NCBI GenBank assembly: GCA_003456765.1
Contig: DMOT01000206.1
Location: forward strand, 1-7,151
Origin: Bacillota bacterium
GTDB lineage: Bacteria; Bacillota; DTU025
DNA: 7,151 nucleotides
Reading direction: 5' to 3'
This document shows, one piece after another, positions 1 to 6,309 of this stretch. The notes below the pieces were generated by a model. The model was given only the letters and a program-made list of their open reading frames with translations. It was not told the DNA's origin and searched no databases. Each line of letters starts with the position of its first letter. The first letter of the stretch is position 1. Position numbers and translations under genes: made by a program.

Positions 1-550
1 TCATGTTAATGAGCGCAGCTGCATCCACGTCTATGGCCACCGCAAAGGCCCCCGCCTCCCTGGCACGCCTCACTCTCTCGATCAGACCGTGCTGCTCGCG
101 GGGCTTGATTACTGGAATGGCAGCACCCTGGACCTCCGACGTCAGAGCAATCGTAGAATCGAATACCGCCGGGTCTCCCCCGTCTCCACCCATCCCTAAA
201 GTGCCTGCCAGGCGCGGACCTCTTATCATGGCATCAGCAAGCTCGTGTTCGCCAATGCCCCCCATACGGTTGACCCTGGTCCCTGCCACCGCAGCCCCAA
301 GAATCGGCATGCTGATGTCGAGCCCAAAGAGCCTGAGACTGGTATCGGGATCCCTGGCCTCATGCAACACGCGGAGATTCAGCTTACGGCGAGCCAGCGC
401 TTCCACATTGCCTATGAAACTGCTGCCAGTCCCTATACCTCCGAAACCCGGCACTTCACCTGCACACGCTAGGCCGTTGCAGTGCCTGCATACCCTGCAT
501 GTCCCTTCAAGCCTCTCGGCAGCGTTTTTGCGCACTGTCCGCAAGTCCAT
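1..550 (-). CDS. FMN-dependent alpha-hydroxy-acid dehydrogenase/oxidase-like protein, N-terminal part
   Basis: The open frame runs from ATG at 550-548 off the left edge and gives 183 residues without a stop. I estimate family members at about 340 residues, so roughly half is visible. The ATG follows AAGGGGGG (566-559) by 8 bases. The sequence matches, from memory, clostridial proteins annotated as alpha-hydroxy-acid oxidizing protein (FMN_dh TIM barrel). Visible marks are a Cys cluster C18-x2-C21-x2-C24-x4-C29 followed by GEVPGFGGIGTG (31-42), the first barrel strand with SMPILGAAVAGT (80-91), GMGGDGGDP (119-127), PVIKPR (146-151, Lys149) and AIDVDAAAL (172-180). Known members oxidise 2-hydroxy acids with FMN. 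The substrate cannot be told here, because the catalytic His and Arg lie in the missing C-terminal half. A type 2 isopentenyl-diphosphate isomerase is a related alternative, but the Cys-rich start disfavours it. The gene begins 87 bases after the S41 peptidase gene and could share its transcript. Confidence 0.85.
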   Translation of the reverse strand, partial: MDLRTVRKNAAERLEGTCRVCRHCNGLACAGEVPGFGGIGTGSSFIGNVEALARRKLNLRVLHEARDPDTSLRLFGLDISMPILGAAVAGTRVNRMGGIGEHELADAMIRGPRLAGTLGMGGDGGDPAVFDSTIALTSEVQGAAIPVIKPREQHGLIERVRRAREAGAFAVAIDVDAAALINM

Positions 551-574
551 TACAATATCCCCCCTTCAATGACC

Positions 575-602
575 CATAGGCGCTGTCCAAGTTTGCGGTT
601 GG
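575..602 (-). repeat. 28-base inverted repeat, left copy
   Basis: Read on the minus strand from 602 to 575, this stretch begins CCAACCGCAAACT and matches the plus strand at 2272-2299 in 25 of 28 positions. The mismatches are at repeat positions 14, 22 and 27. It lies in the 87-base gap between the S41 peptidase stop and the FMN protein start, 24 bases before that start. Similarity stops abruptly on both sides. Its role is unknown: it could be the end of a mobile or invertible segment, or a shared regulatory site. Confidence 0.8.
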
Positions 603-637
603 TGATTGAACAAGCCCCTGGCCAGGCGAGAGGTGCC

Positions 638-2224
638 TCATCTTACGGCACTTCCCTCCGGAACAAGGTGCTTCTTGACAAACTTCACCCCATACTCAAG
701 TGCATGATCAGGATGAACCCAGAAATCGGGCAGATATCCTATGCCATCGCGATTCTGCATCTCGCTGTCTAGCCAGAGCATCGTGGGTATCCTTACCTCC
801 AGCCCCGAGTGGGGTAGGGCAAAAATCCCAGGGTTCACACACAGCAAAGCACCGCGTGTGTTGGTCCCGATGATTGCCACATTGTCCATGCTGCGGAGAC
901 GGCGAATGAAATCCTCGGTTGCGCTACTGGCGTTGGAATCGATAAGCACGGCTATGAACGGCGCATTGCTGACCCGCCCTCCACGCTCGATACTGATACG
1001 GCACCATCCGGGCCGGCTCGGATCCTGTGCGTTCTTCCAGTAGGCCTGCACAGCCCTGGCCTCATCAGCGTCAAGCTCCTCCTCGCGCCTTTCCGCAAGC
1101 CTGTTAAGAAGCAAAGCTATGGCCGTATCAGTCGCTAACTCGGCAGTGAAAGTGGCAGGTCCTGCGCCTCCCTCCATCAGCCTCTGGCACCATAGCATTC
1201 CGTAGGCAGCCGATCCACCATGATTGGATCTCAGGTCTACCAGAATCGCCTTCTCATGGCGCAGCTTGTCGGCATCCTGCACAAACTTGCTGAGGGCTCG
1301 ATCCTGGTCATGGACGGAATCAAAACTGCGGCAAGATACGAGAGGCAGGCCTTCTACTTCTCCAAGCTCGTAAACGGGCCCACCGTAATCCATGGGGCTG
1401 ACCGGCACAAGCCATGCCATCTCCATTCTGCCATCTTCATACTCGAGCTGACACATGAAATCAGCCTGCCAGTCCGGAACAAGCATGCCCAGGATGTAGA
1501 CTATGTCGCCGTCCTCATCTATCGACGGCTTCAAGAAGGAAGAGGGGTCCGCACCATTGATGGAGTCAAGGCGAATCCCAGTCTCGCTGACGAAACGCCC
1601 ATCGTCATCCATGAAGAACCGGAGATACGGGTTTACTCGAAAAGTGTGCCACTGGCAGATCGATCTGTTCCCAAAGGCGAAATGGCCGTCCTGGATGAAC
1701 TCGAGACTTGCCGCAATCATGTAGGAGTAGTTCCATAGCGGTATGCTCTGCGCATATTGGGACATTTCTTTGAGGATCCTGCTCTTTGCCGCTTCGAAGA
1801 CTTCGTCGCCCCCGAAGAATTGGTAGCCAGCATAGCCGTACTTTAATACATCAAACAGTAGGTTTATCTCTTCCACGGCCTTCGCCCGACTGATTGACCA
1901 CTCCTCCAATTCCGCGCCGGCCTTTCTGATCGCAGCCGGGTCCATTCTGAGCCGGTTCAGATCGGGCTCATCCCTGAAATCGGTGTAATCATAGAGCAGG
2001 CTTGAGAACAATGCCAGCAAGTCTTCGTGGGGCATCTCGTCAGGCTCCGGCCTATTCGCCTCTACGATAGCCTTAGCCTGTGGCGACAGAACCAGCCGGC
2101 TCTGATCCAGGGCAAGCGCTGGCCGAGCCGGCTGCACTACCAGGGCCATCAACGCTGCCAGGGCACATAACAACCGAACCGCCTTCAAACTCCACGATTC
2201 GCATCGCCGACCAGAATTCGTCAT
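638..2224 (-). CDS. Secreted S41-family (C-terminal processing/tricorn-like) serine peptidase
   Basis: This gene encodes 528 residues from ATG at 2224, with GGAGG (2236-2232) 7 bases upstream. A basic start, a hydrophobic run at about residues 17-30 (VRLLCALAALMALVV) and an ALA site at 36-38 form a Sec signal peptide, so the protein probably acts outside the membrane. Residues about 50-175 are mainly helical. D179-G180-H181 matches the D-G-H motif that supplies the general-base His in tricorn-like S41 peptidases. Around 200-231 the segment GIRLDSINGAD looks PDZ-like. The peptidase core shows DLRSNHGG (330-337), then N-A-S-S-A-T-E-D (431-438), where Ser434 fits the S-A-x-E nucleophile. GTNTRGAL (453-460) follows, then GIGYLPDFWV (494-503), the usual S41 C-terminal signature. 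The Lys that Tsp/CtpA enzymes carry 25 residues after the Ser is Ala459 here, so a His/Ser mechanism is inferred. It lies 70 bases after the beta-CASP gene. The natural substrate is unknown, and a non-proteolytic homologue is possible. Confidence 0.85.
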   Translation of the reverse strand: MTNSGRRCESWSLKAVRLLCALAALMALVVQPARPALALDQSRLVLSPQAKAIVEANRPEPDEMPHEDLLALFSSLLYDYTDFRDEPDLNRLRMDPAAIRKAGAELEEWSISRAKAVEEINLLFDVLKYGYAGYQFFGGDEVFEAAKSRILKEMSQYAQSIPLWNYSYMIAASLEFIQDGHFAFGNRSICQWHTFRVNPYLRFFMDDDGRFVSETGIRLDSINGADPSSFLKPSIDEDGDIVYILGMLVPDWQADFMCQLEYEDGRMEMAWLVPVSPMDYGGPVYELGEVEGLPLVSCRSFDSVHDQDRALSKFVQDADKLRHEKAILVDLRSNHGGSAAYGMLWCQRLMEGGAGPATFTAELATDTAIALLLNRLAERREEELDADEARAVQAYWKNAQDPSRPGWCRISIERGGRVSNAPFIAVLIDSNASSATEDFIRRLRSMDNVAIIGTNTRGALLCVNPGIFALPHSGLEVRIPTMLWLDSEMQNRDGIGYLPDFWVHPDHALEYGVKFVKKHLVPEGSAVR

Positions 2225-2271
2225 TGCCCTACCTCCAGGCAGTCATTCTGCGGCGGCAGCCCAGGCGCCCG

Positions 2272-2299
2272 CCAACCGCAAACTGGGACAGCTCCTACG
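2272..2299 (+). repeat. 28-base inverted repeat, right copy
   Basis: This is the partner of the repeat at 575-602, in opposite orientation, with 25 of 28 bases identical. It covers the stop codon (2295-2297) and the first two bases of the last sense codon (2298-2299) of the beta-CASP gene. It extends into the leader of the S41 gene and ends 48 bases before that start. The two copies therefore bracket the complete S41 gene and its ribosome site. Confidence 0.8.
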
Positions 2300-4877
2300 T
2301 CCGCCTGAATGTTAACTTATATCCTGTCAACTCTGAGTAATCCTGACTTAGCTTCTCGGCAACCGATTCGTCAACTTCCACCGGGCCCCTCACCTCGGTG
2401 TAGCCTCCATGAACACCAACCTTCATCCCATCGAGCCCGTTGGCTTCAAGCAACTCCCTTGCCAGATCGGCCAGTTCATTCACTCTTGCACTCTCCTGGA
2501 TCTCCAGCCTCCAGCCTGTGGCATCTTCCAGCTGATCCAGTATAGCCCGGTACCTCTCGCCAATCTTGGGGGTAATGAAGGCCAGAGCCATACGACCCTC
2601 ATCCCTGTAGATGCTGATCTTAGGATGATGGACCGCGCCCGCGAAGGCGTCGTCGATCATGCCCTTCGCCATGTTCTGTTCCATTAAGGGCTCGCCAGGC
2701 GCGCCCGCGCCAGGCGACAGAGCCTCATCGAGCGAAGCCATATTCCATGGCTCCTGCTCCGCCCGGTCGCGTCGCGTCGCAACCTGACTAAGGAGGCTCT
2801 GGCCTTCCACTTTGAACAGCAATCTGTAGCCTGTGTCATCCTCGAACGCTTCTGCATATTCCCCCAACGTTCGTCCGTAAATGCCGGGCTGATCAAGCCC
2901 AGCCGGCTCCTTCACAGTAACCGTTTGAGCCCCAAAAGACGGGTCTCGGTTTACTCTTATGCCGAACTCGTCTGCCAGATCAGACTTGATCTTGGTCTTC
3001 AGGAACTCCATGTTAGAGTTTGGCGCAACCTCAATGCTGCGCAGAATCTCCTGCTCCAATCCGGCAATCTCATCTGCACACCTCTGTGCATATTTCGGTG
3101 TGGGAAAATACAAAGTCACGCTTCCGTTCGAAGCGAAGCCAACCTTCTGGAGGCCGAAGTCTCTCAATCTTTCCTGGATCAATGCCCATGCCGCATTCTG
3201 CTCCATTGGTTTCGGCGTCACCGCGTCCGCATATTCCTCTTCAGTCAACACGTAGACGACATTGGGATTCGTATAGCCAGACCTGAAACGAAGTGACTCC
3301 CGGATCGTCTGCCGAAAGGCCTGCTTCGCCTCATCTGAGATCTCCCGTGGCCCGTGCCAAACCATCATCAGATCGGGAACCGTAAGGCTCGTCCCTTCGG
3401 TGCCCGTATCCACAAGATGTTGCCAGAGTTCACCGGGATCTACTGGCTCTTCTTTGTGCAGGGCGATCCTGCGCACCTGGGGCTTCAGGGAATAGCGCCG
3501 GTTTCCCCCGCCGCCTGGCGGAAGATACTCGTAAGTGCCTGAGGGGCCAGCGACTTCGATGCGCGTGTCAGGCAACTCGTCTGCCAGCGCCTGGGAGAGC
3601 GCCGAAAGCGACTCTTCATTGCCATGATTTAGCAGAACGAAGCCGGGCATCAGGGCCTTCACTGAGGCGACGATGCCGAGGGAGTCGGCATGGGCGGAGA
3701 GGCCGAACTTCTCCACCTTGCACCTGACTCGGTGCTCGTGGTCGTTCAAGGCAATCGTCCGTTCGCTGTCAGGCAGATCAATCAGGTCCATCAGCCTTCT
3801 GCCCGGCGATTCTTCATCCTGATATCCGACGATTGCAAGGAGGTTCTTGTCGCTCGCCACTATCTTCTCTGCATATACCGGCGATACCCCGCCTGTGAGC
3901 ATTCCGGAGCTTGCAACTATCACACATGGGTCTCTTGAGGCAAGTATCTTGTCGCGTTGAGACTTGCCCCCCACTGCCTCGATGCCATTCGTGTAGAAAA
4001 GCTGATCGCCGCGCAAAACTTCCTTCTTGTATCTTCGCTTCAGGTAGTTCGGGTTCCGTGCGAATACAGCATTGACGTTCCTTATGAGGCCGTCTACGTA
4101 GACCGGGTATTTCCTCTTTGTCTTGCGCATGTAGTTCCTGAGGGCAAGGAGTATCTCCTGGGATCTTCCTACGGCAAACGCAGGAATCAGCACCTGGCCA
4201 CCGTCATCCAGTCGCTCACCAACGGCATCAAGCAGCCTCTGCACCTCATGGAACCGGGGCGCATGGATTCTAGATCCATAAGTGGCCTCGGCAATCACCA
4301 CATCGGCCCCACGCTTCAGCACGCCGCTGAATCCTTGCATCCAGACGGTTTCCTGCTCGAATGTGGTGAAATCGCCGGTGTAAAGAAGCGTCCCTTCATC
4401 TGTTTGGAGCAGGATTGCGGCAGCGCCCAGGATGTGGCCGGCCTGCAGGAAGACTGCCTGAATCCCTTCTGCCGCCTCAAAGGAAGTCTCGAACCCGTAG
4501 GTCACCATCCTGTCGAGGGCCCGCTCAGCATCTTCTTCATTGAAGAGCTGCAATCCCTCGCTAAACTCTGCAACCTTGATGGAATCATAAAGCAAGACTC
4601 TTGCCAGATCCCGCGTGGCGGTTGTGGCATATATTGACGCGCCGGGCGACAGCTTCGCCACGAGCGGCAGTGCGCCACTGTGATCGAGGTGAGCGTGGGA
4701 GAGAACTATCGCATCGAGGGCGATGTCATTTAGGGGCTCCAGGTTCGGGAGCATCTCAGTCCCCTCTTCGCTCACCCTAACGCCTGCATCAAGCAATATG
4801 TTCTTCCCTGATTCAGTGGTGACAAGTATACATGAGGCGCCAACTTCTCCAGCGCCCCCCAGGAAACGTATCTTCAT
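2295..4877 (-). CDS. Metallo-beta-lactamase/beta-CASP RNase-like protein with a long C-terminal KH-like extension
   Basis: This gene encodes 860 residues from ATG at 4877, with AGGAG (4891-4887) 9 bases upstream. The N-terminal 450 residues form a complete two-metal beta-CASP nuclease of the CPSF73/TTHA0252 kind. They contain GGAGEVGAS (7-15), D30, H61-x-H63-x-D65-H66, H148 (motif 3), D169 (motif 4), E197 in EATYG (motif A), H396 in GLSAHAD (motif B) and H418 in LLNHGN (motif C). All ligands are present, so hydrolysis of RNA phosphodiester bonds in the cytoplasm is expected. Most bacterial relatives I recall end near residue 450-470. Here residues 460-558 form a segment I do not recognise. 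Residues 559-860 then hold four alpha-beta-beta-alpha-beta-like modules, arranged as a two-module unit present twice. One module carries GIYG (665-668), a GxxG loop as in KH domains. The layout suggests a nuclease with added nucleic-acid-binding modules. Function beyond nuclease is inference. Confidence 0.9.
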   Translation of the reverse strand: MKIRFLGGAGEVGASCILVTTESGKNILLDAGVRVSEEGTEMLPNLEPLNDIALDAIVLSHAHLDHSGALPLVAKLSPGASIYATTATRDLARVLLYDSIKVAEFSEGLQLFNEEDAERALDRMVTYGFETSFEAAEGIQAVFLQAGHILGAAAILLQTDEGTLLYTGDFTTFEQETVWMQGFSGVLKRGADVVIAEATYGSRIHAPRFHEVQRLLDAVGERLDDGGQVLIPAFAVGRSQEILLALRNYMRKTKRKYPVYVDGLIRNVNAVFARNPNYLKRRYKKEVLRGDQLFYTNGIEAVGGKSQRDKILASRDPCVIVASSGMLTGGVSPVYAEKIVASDKNLLAIVGYQDEESPGRRLMDLIDLPDSERTIALNDHEHRVRCKVEKFGLSAHADSLGIVASVKALMPGFVLLNHGNEESLSALSQALADELPDTRIEVAGPSGTYEYLPPGGGGNRRYSLKPQVRRIALHKEEPVDPGELWQHLVDTGTEGTSLTVPDLMMVWHGPREISDEAKQAFRQTIRESLRFRSGYTNPNVVYVLTEEEYADAVTPKPMEQNAAWALIQERLRDFGLQKVGFASNGSVTLYFPTPKYAQRCADEIAGLEQEILRSIEVAPNSNMEFLKTKIKSDLADEFGIRVNRDPSFGAQTVTVKEPAGLDQPGIYGRTLGEYAEAFEDDTGYRLLFKVEGQSLLSQVATRRDRAEQEPWNMASLDEALSPGAGAPGEPLMEQNMAKGMIDDAFAGAVHHPKISIYRDEGRMALAFITPKIGERYRAILDQLEDATGWRLEIQESARVNELADLARELLEANGLDGMKVGVHGGYTEVRGPVEVDESVAEKLSQDYSELTGYKLTFRRT
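2298..2681 (-). repeat. Second two-module KH-like unit within the beta-CASP protein (residues 733-860)
   Basis: This is a protein-level repeat. It opens with E-Q-N (733-735, after Met732), as the first unit does at 559-561. The first module has strands KISIYRD and MALAFITP, a helix, then TGWRLEI (787-793). The second has the helix LADLARELLEANGL, strands MKVGVHG and TEVRGPVEV, a helix, and TGYKLTF (851-857). Neither module shows a GxxG loop. From E-Q-N to the end of the first module is 60 residues here, against 58 in the other unit. Confidence 0.6.
2808..3203 (-). repeat. First two-module KH-like unit within the beta-CASP protein (residues 559-690)
   Basis: This is the protein-level counterpart of residues 733-860. 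Its first module has the helix ALIQERLRDFGL, strands KVGFASN and SVTLYFPTP, a helix, and SIEVAPN (614-620). Its second has the helix FLKTKIKSDLADEFGI, strands IRVNRD and QTVTVKEP, then GIYG (665-668), a helix, and TGYRLLF (682-688). The order strand-strand-GxxG-helix-TGW/Y-strand recalls the KHb domain of archaeal aCPSF1. That comparison is from memory. Confidence 0.6.
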
Positions 4878-4940
4878 AGACGATTTCTCCTAGATGACAG
4901 ATTGCAGACAAAGCCGTTTGGGCCAACTGCCGCAATCTCT

Positions 4941-4946
4941 ATAATA
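4941..4946 (-). promoter_or_regulatory. Weak candidate -10 element upstream of the beta-CASP gene
   Basis: The minus strand reads TATTAT here, 63 bases before the ATG, inside the 155-base AT-richer gap between the creatininase and beta-CASP genes. No convincing -35 hexamer lies 16-18 bases upstream. The plus strand also reads TATAAT at 4940-4945, so direction is ambiguous. The call rests on position and composition only. Confidence 0.2.
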
Positions 4947-5032
4947 ACCGTTTTATCGAATAGACACACGGCGCAGCACGGCATGGGCCAGCTACCACCT
5001 GACATCAACTCATGCATGTTGCCCGGGGCATA

Positions 5033-5989
5033 TTACTCCGGCAACTTCCGCATGGCCCTTACTCCCCAGAGCATGGGCCTCAGACGGACCGGTTCCCTCC
5101 CGCCGTCGGCAAGTGCACGCTCAAAGAGCTCCATCGCAACCTCGACGCGCGCGGCAAGCATAGCCTCGCCCGCCTCTGCTGTTGCTTTGCGGGGATCGCC
5201 CATGTAGGGCAGCATGTCGGGATCGCCCACCCACGCCAGCGTATTCGCAAGGTGCTCTAGGTCGCGTGAGAGCACGCCCCCGCCGAAAAACTTGACGACC
5301 CTGGCCAGCCAGGCCACAAATGACGCCCCTCCCGTATGGGGCGCAGGTTTGGAAGCGGGGACTTCACTATAGCCTTCCGCCACCAGCTCAGGGCAGCATG
5401 CCAGCATAAGCGATGTCTCATTCGTCCCGGCATGGCTGTCACGATCATCTCCACACACGCCCGGTCCAAGGCCTGTTTTTTCCATGAAATCCGGATCATG
5501 CTGAACCATGTACCAAAACTCCATATTGAATGGATCGATAAGGTAGAACTTGTGTTTCTTCCAGAGCGCCCGCGCTGCCGCTTCGATCCCCATCTGATGA
5601 CGCGGGCCGCCATGGTTGTCCGCCACAAAAAGATAACGGAAACCCTGGGCGGCCAGGCCTTTGCCGTAAGAGAGCAACGTCCCCTCAAGATAGGGCGCAG
5701 GCACCGACAATGACCCCTTCACGGGAAGCGCATCTGAACCCATGTACAGTGATGGCAGCCTCACAAATGTGAGTTCGGGATGGCGCCTGTAGAGTTCCTT
5801 GATGTATCTCTCGGCGAGCTCCTCGGCGACAAAAACATCTGTGCCCACCGGCAGATGAGGCCCGTGGACCTCTATCGGGCTCACACTTATTATGAAGACT
5901 GTCTTGTTACGGTTCAGGGCGGATATCTCCGGCAACCGCATCTTCACATATTCCAGAACGACTGGCTGTCCTAACCCTGTTTCGGACAT
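5033..5989 (-). CDS. Creatininase-family metal-dependent amidohydrolase
   Basis: This gene encodes 318 residues from ATG at 5989, with a strong AGGAGG (6004-5999) 9 bases upstream. The creatininase-fold motifs occur in order: VSPIEVHGPHLPVGTD (36-51) supplies the metal ligands E40, H42 and D51, DNHGG (124-128) supplies H126, and DSHAGTNETS (184-193) contains H186 and E191. The family includes creatininase, N-formyl/formamide hydrolases and the mycofactocin peptidase MftE, all using two metals to cleave an amide, often a cyclic one. The usual NGHGGN motif is altered to DNHGGP. In place of the Glu of true creatininase (His-Tyr-Glu) there is Gly128, so the substrate is probably not creatinine. 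The protein is some 55-70 residues longer than a typical 240-265-residue member, with a helical C-terminal tail from about residue 240. No signal peptide is seen, so it should be cytoplasmic. An upstream solute-binding protein gene suggests an imported amide substrate, which is inference. Confidence 0.88.
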   Translation of the reverse strand: MSETGLGQPVVLEYVKMRLPEISALNRNKTVFIISVSPIEVHGPHLPVGTDVFVAEELAERYIKELYRRHPELTFVRLPSLYMGSDALPVKGSLSVPAPYLEGTLLSYGKGLAAQGFRYLFVADNHGGPRHQMGIEAAARALWKKHKFYLIDPFNMEFWYMVQHDPDFMEKTGLGPGVCGDDRDSHAGTNETSLMLACCPELVAEGYSEVPASKPAPHTGGASFVAWLARVVKFFGGGVLSRDLEHLANTLAWVGDPDMLPYMGDPRKATAEAGEAMLAARVEVAMELFERALADGGREPVRLRPMLWGVRAMRKLPE

Positions 5990-6017
5990 GTTGAACCGCC
6001 TCCTCTGCTAAGCATTA

Positions 6018-6027
6018 ATGTATACAT
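6018..6027. promoter_or_regulatory. Palindrome ATGTATACAT, possible operator
   Basis: This perfect 10-base palindrome ends 13 bases before the AGGAGG of the creatininase gene, in the most AT-rich part of the gap. GTATAC-centred palindromes are typical of GntR-family repressor sites. However, several 10-base palindromes are expected by chance in 7 kb, and no regulator gene is visible. Confidence 0.25.
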
Positions 6028-6181
6028 GATACTGCCAGCCTCTCTGCTCGGCGGTGGCAGATGTGTCGGCTATGCATGGCTGTACAAGCTCGGTCCGGCC
6101 CGCTCCCACAACTTCTGCAGGCAGCTTGAGGTCTGCATATTGGTTCAACATTCCACGCGTTATACCTTTTACCGATTGCAC

Positions 6182-6200
6182 AGGCAGGCTCTCACTGCCT
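6182..6200 (-). other. Stem-loop in the creatininase leader
   Basis: The minus strand reads AGGCAG, loop TGAGAGC, CTGCCT, a perfect 6-bp stem with a 7-base loop. No T-run follows, so it is not a standard terminator. It could be structure in a leader RNA or chance. Confidence 0.3.
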
Positions 6201-6211
6201 CTAGGCCGAAT

Positions 6212-6243
6212 CCGAAAGCCGGGCGCCACCCCTGACGCCCGGC
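6212..6243 (-). terminator. Probable intrinsic terminator after the solute-binding protein gene
   Basis: The minus strand reads GCCGGGCG, a 10-base loop, CGCCCGGC, then TTTCGG. This is a perfect GC-rich 8-bp stem beginning 66 bases after the TAA stop at 6310. The T-tract is only three bases, so termination may be partial, or the hairpin may instead protect the 3' end of the binding-protein mRNA. Confidence 0.45.
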
Positions 6244-6253
6244 CTCGAAACCC

Positions 6254-6272
6254 AGTCTGCGCATTGCAGACT
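6254..6272 (-). other. Stem-loop just after the solute-binding protein gene
   Basis: The minus strand reads AGTCTGC, loop AATGC, GCAGACT, a perfect 7-bp stem 37 bases after the stop codon and 10 bases ahead of the terminator-like hairpin. TTTC occurs shortly downstream after GGG. Together the two hairpins resemble a tandem transcript-end structure. Confidence 0.4.
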
Positions 6273-6309
6273 TCATTCAACGCTCAAGGCGCTACCTGCG
6301 CCCTTAGCC

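Larger units (their letters stand above)
5990..6309. other. 320-base intergenic region between the binding-protein and creatininase genes
   Basis: I see no credible gene here. A 90-codon minus-strand frame (6280-6008) lacks a ribosome site, resembles nothing I recognise and runs through stem-loops. In transcription order the gap holds a 7-bp hairpin (6272-6254), a GC-rich 8-bp hairpin (6243-6218), a 6-bp hairpin (6200-6182), a TATAAC hexamer (6164-6159) without a good -35 partner, a 10-base palindrome (6018-6027) and the creatininase ribosome site. This suits the end of one transcription unit and the leader of the next. Confidence 0.6.

Noticed and set aside
3..572. 189-codon open frame on the plus strand at the left edge
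   Set aside because: It is antisense to the FMN-protein gene, is rich in Ser, Pro and Arg, and has no recognisable motif, whereas the minus strand shows clear FMN-barrel motifs.
617..626. Palindrome CCTGGCCAGG between the S41 and FMN genes, considered as a terminator
   Set aside because: It has no loop and no T-run, and 10-base palindromes are expected several times in a window this size.
3957..4637. 226-codon open frame on the plus strand
   Set aside because: It lies wholly antisense to the motif-rich beta-CASP core and its translation resembles no family; it is a shadow of a GC-rich gene.
4922..4938. CCAACTGCCGCAATCTC as a third copy of the 28-base repeat
   Set aside because: It needs a gap and several mismatches and the rest of the repeat does not follow, so chance similarity is more likely.
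4878..5032. Possible terminator or small gene between the creatininase and beta-CASP genes
   Set aside because: Only a short TGCCC/GGGCA match near the creatininase stop was found, with no adequate loop or T-run, and no reading frame had a ribosome site.
6008..6280. 90-codon minus-strand frame in the long gene gap
   Set aside because: There is no Shine-Dalgarno sequence before its ATG, no familiar motif, and it spans a terminator-like hairpin.
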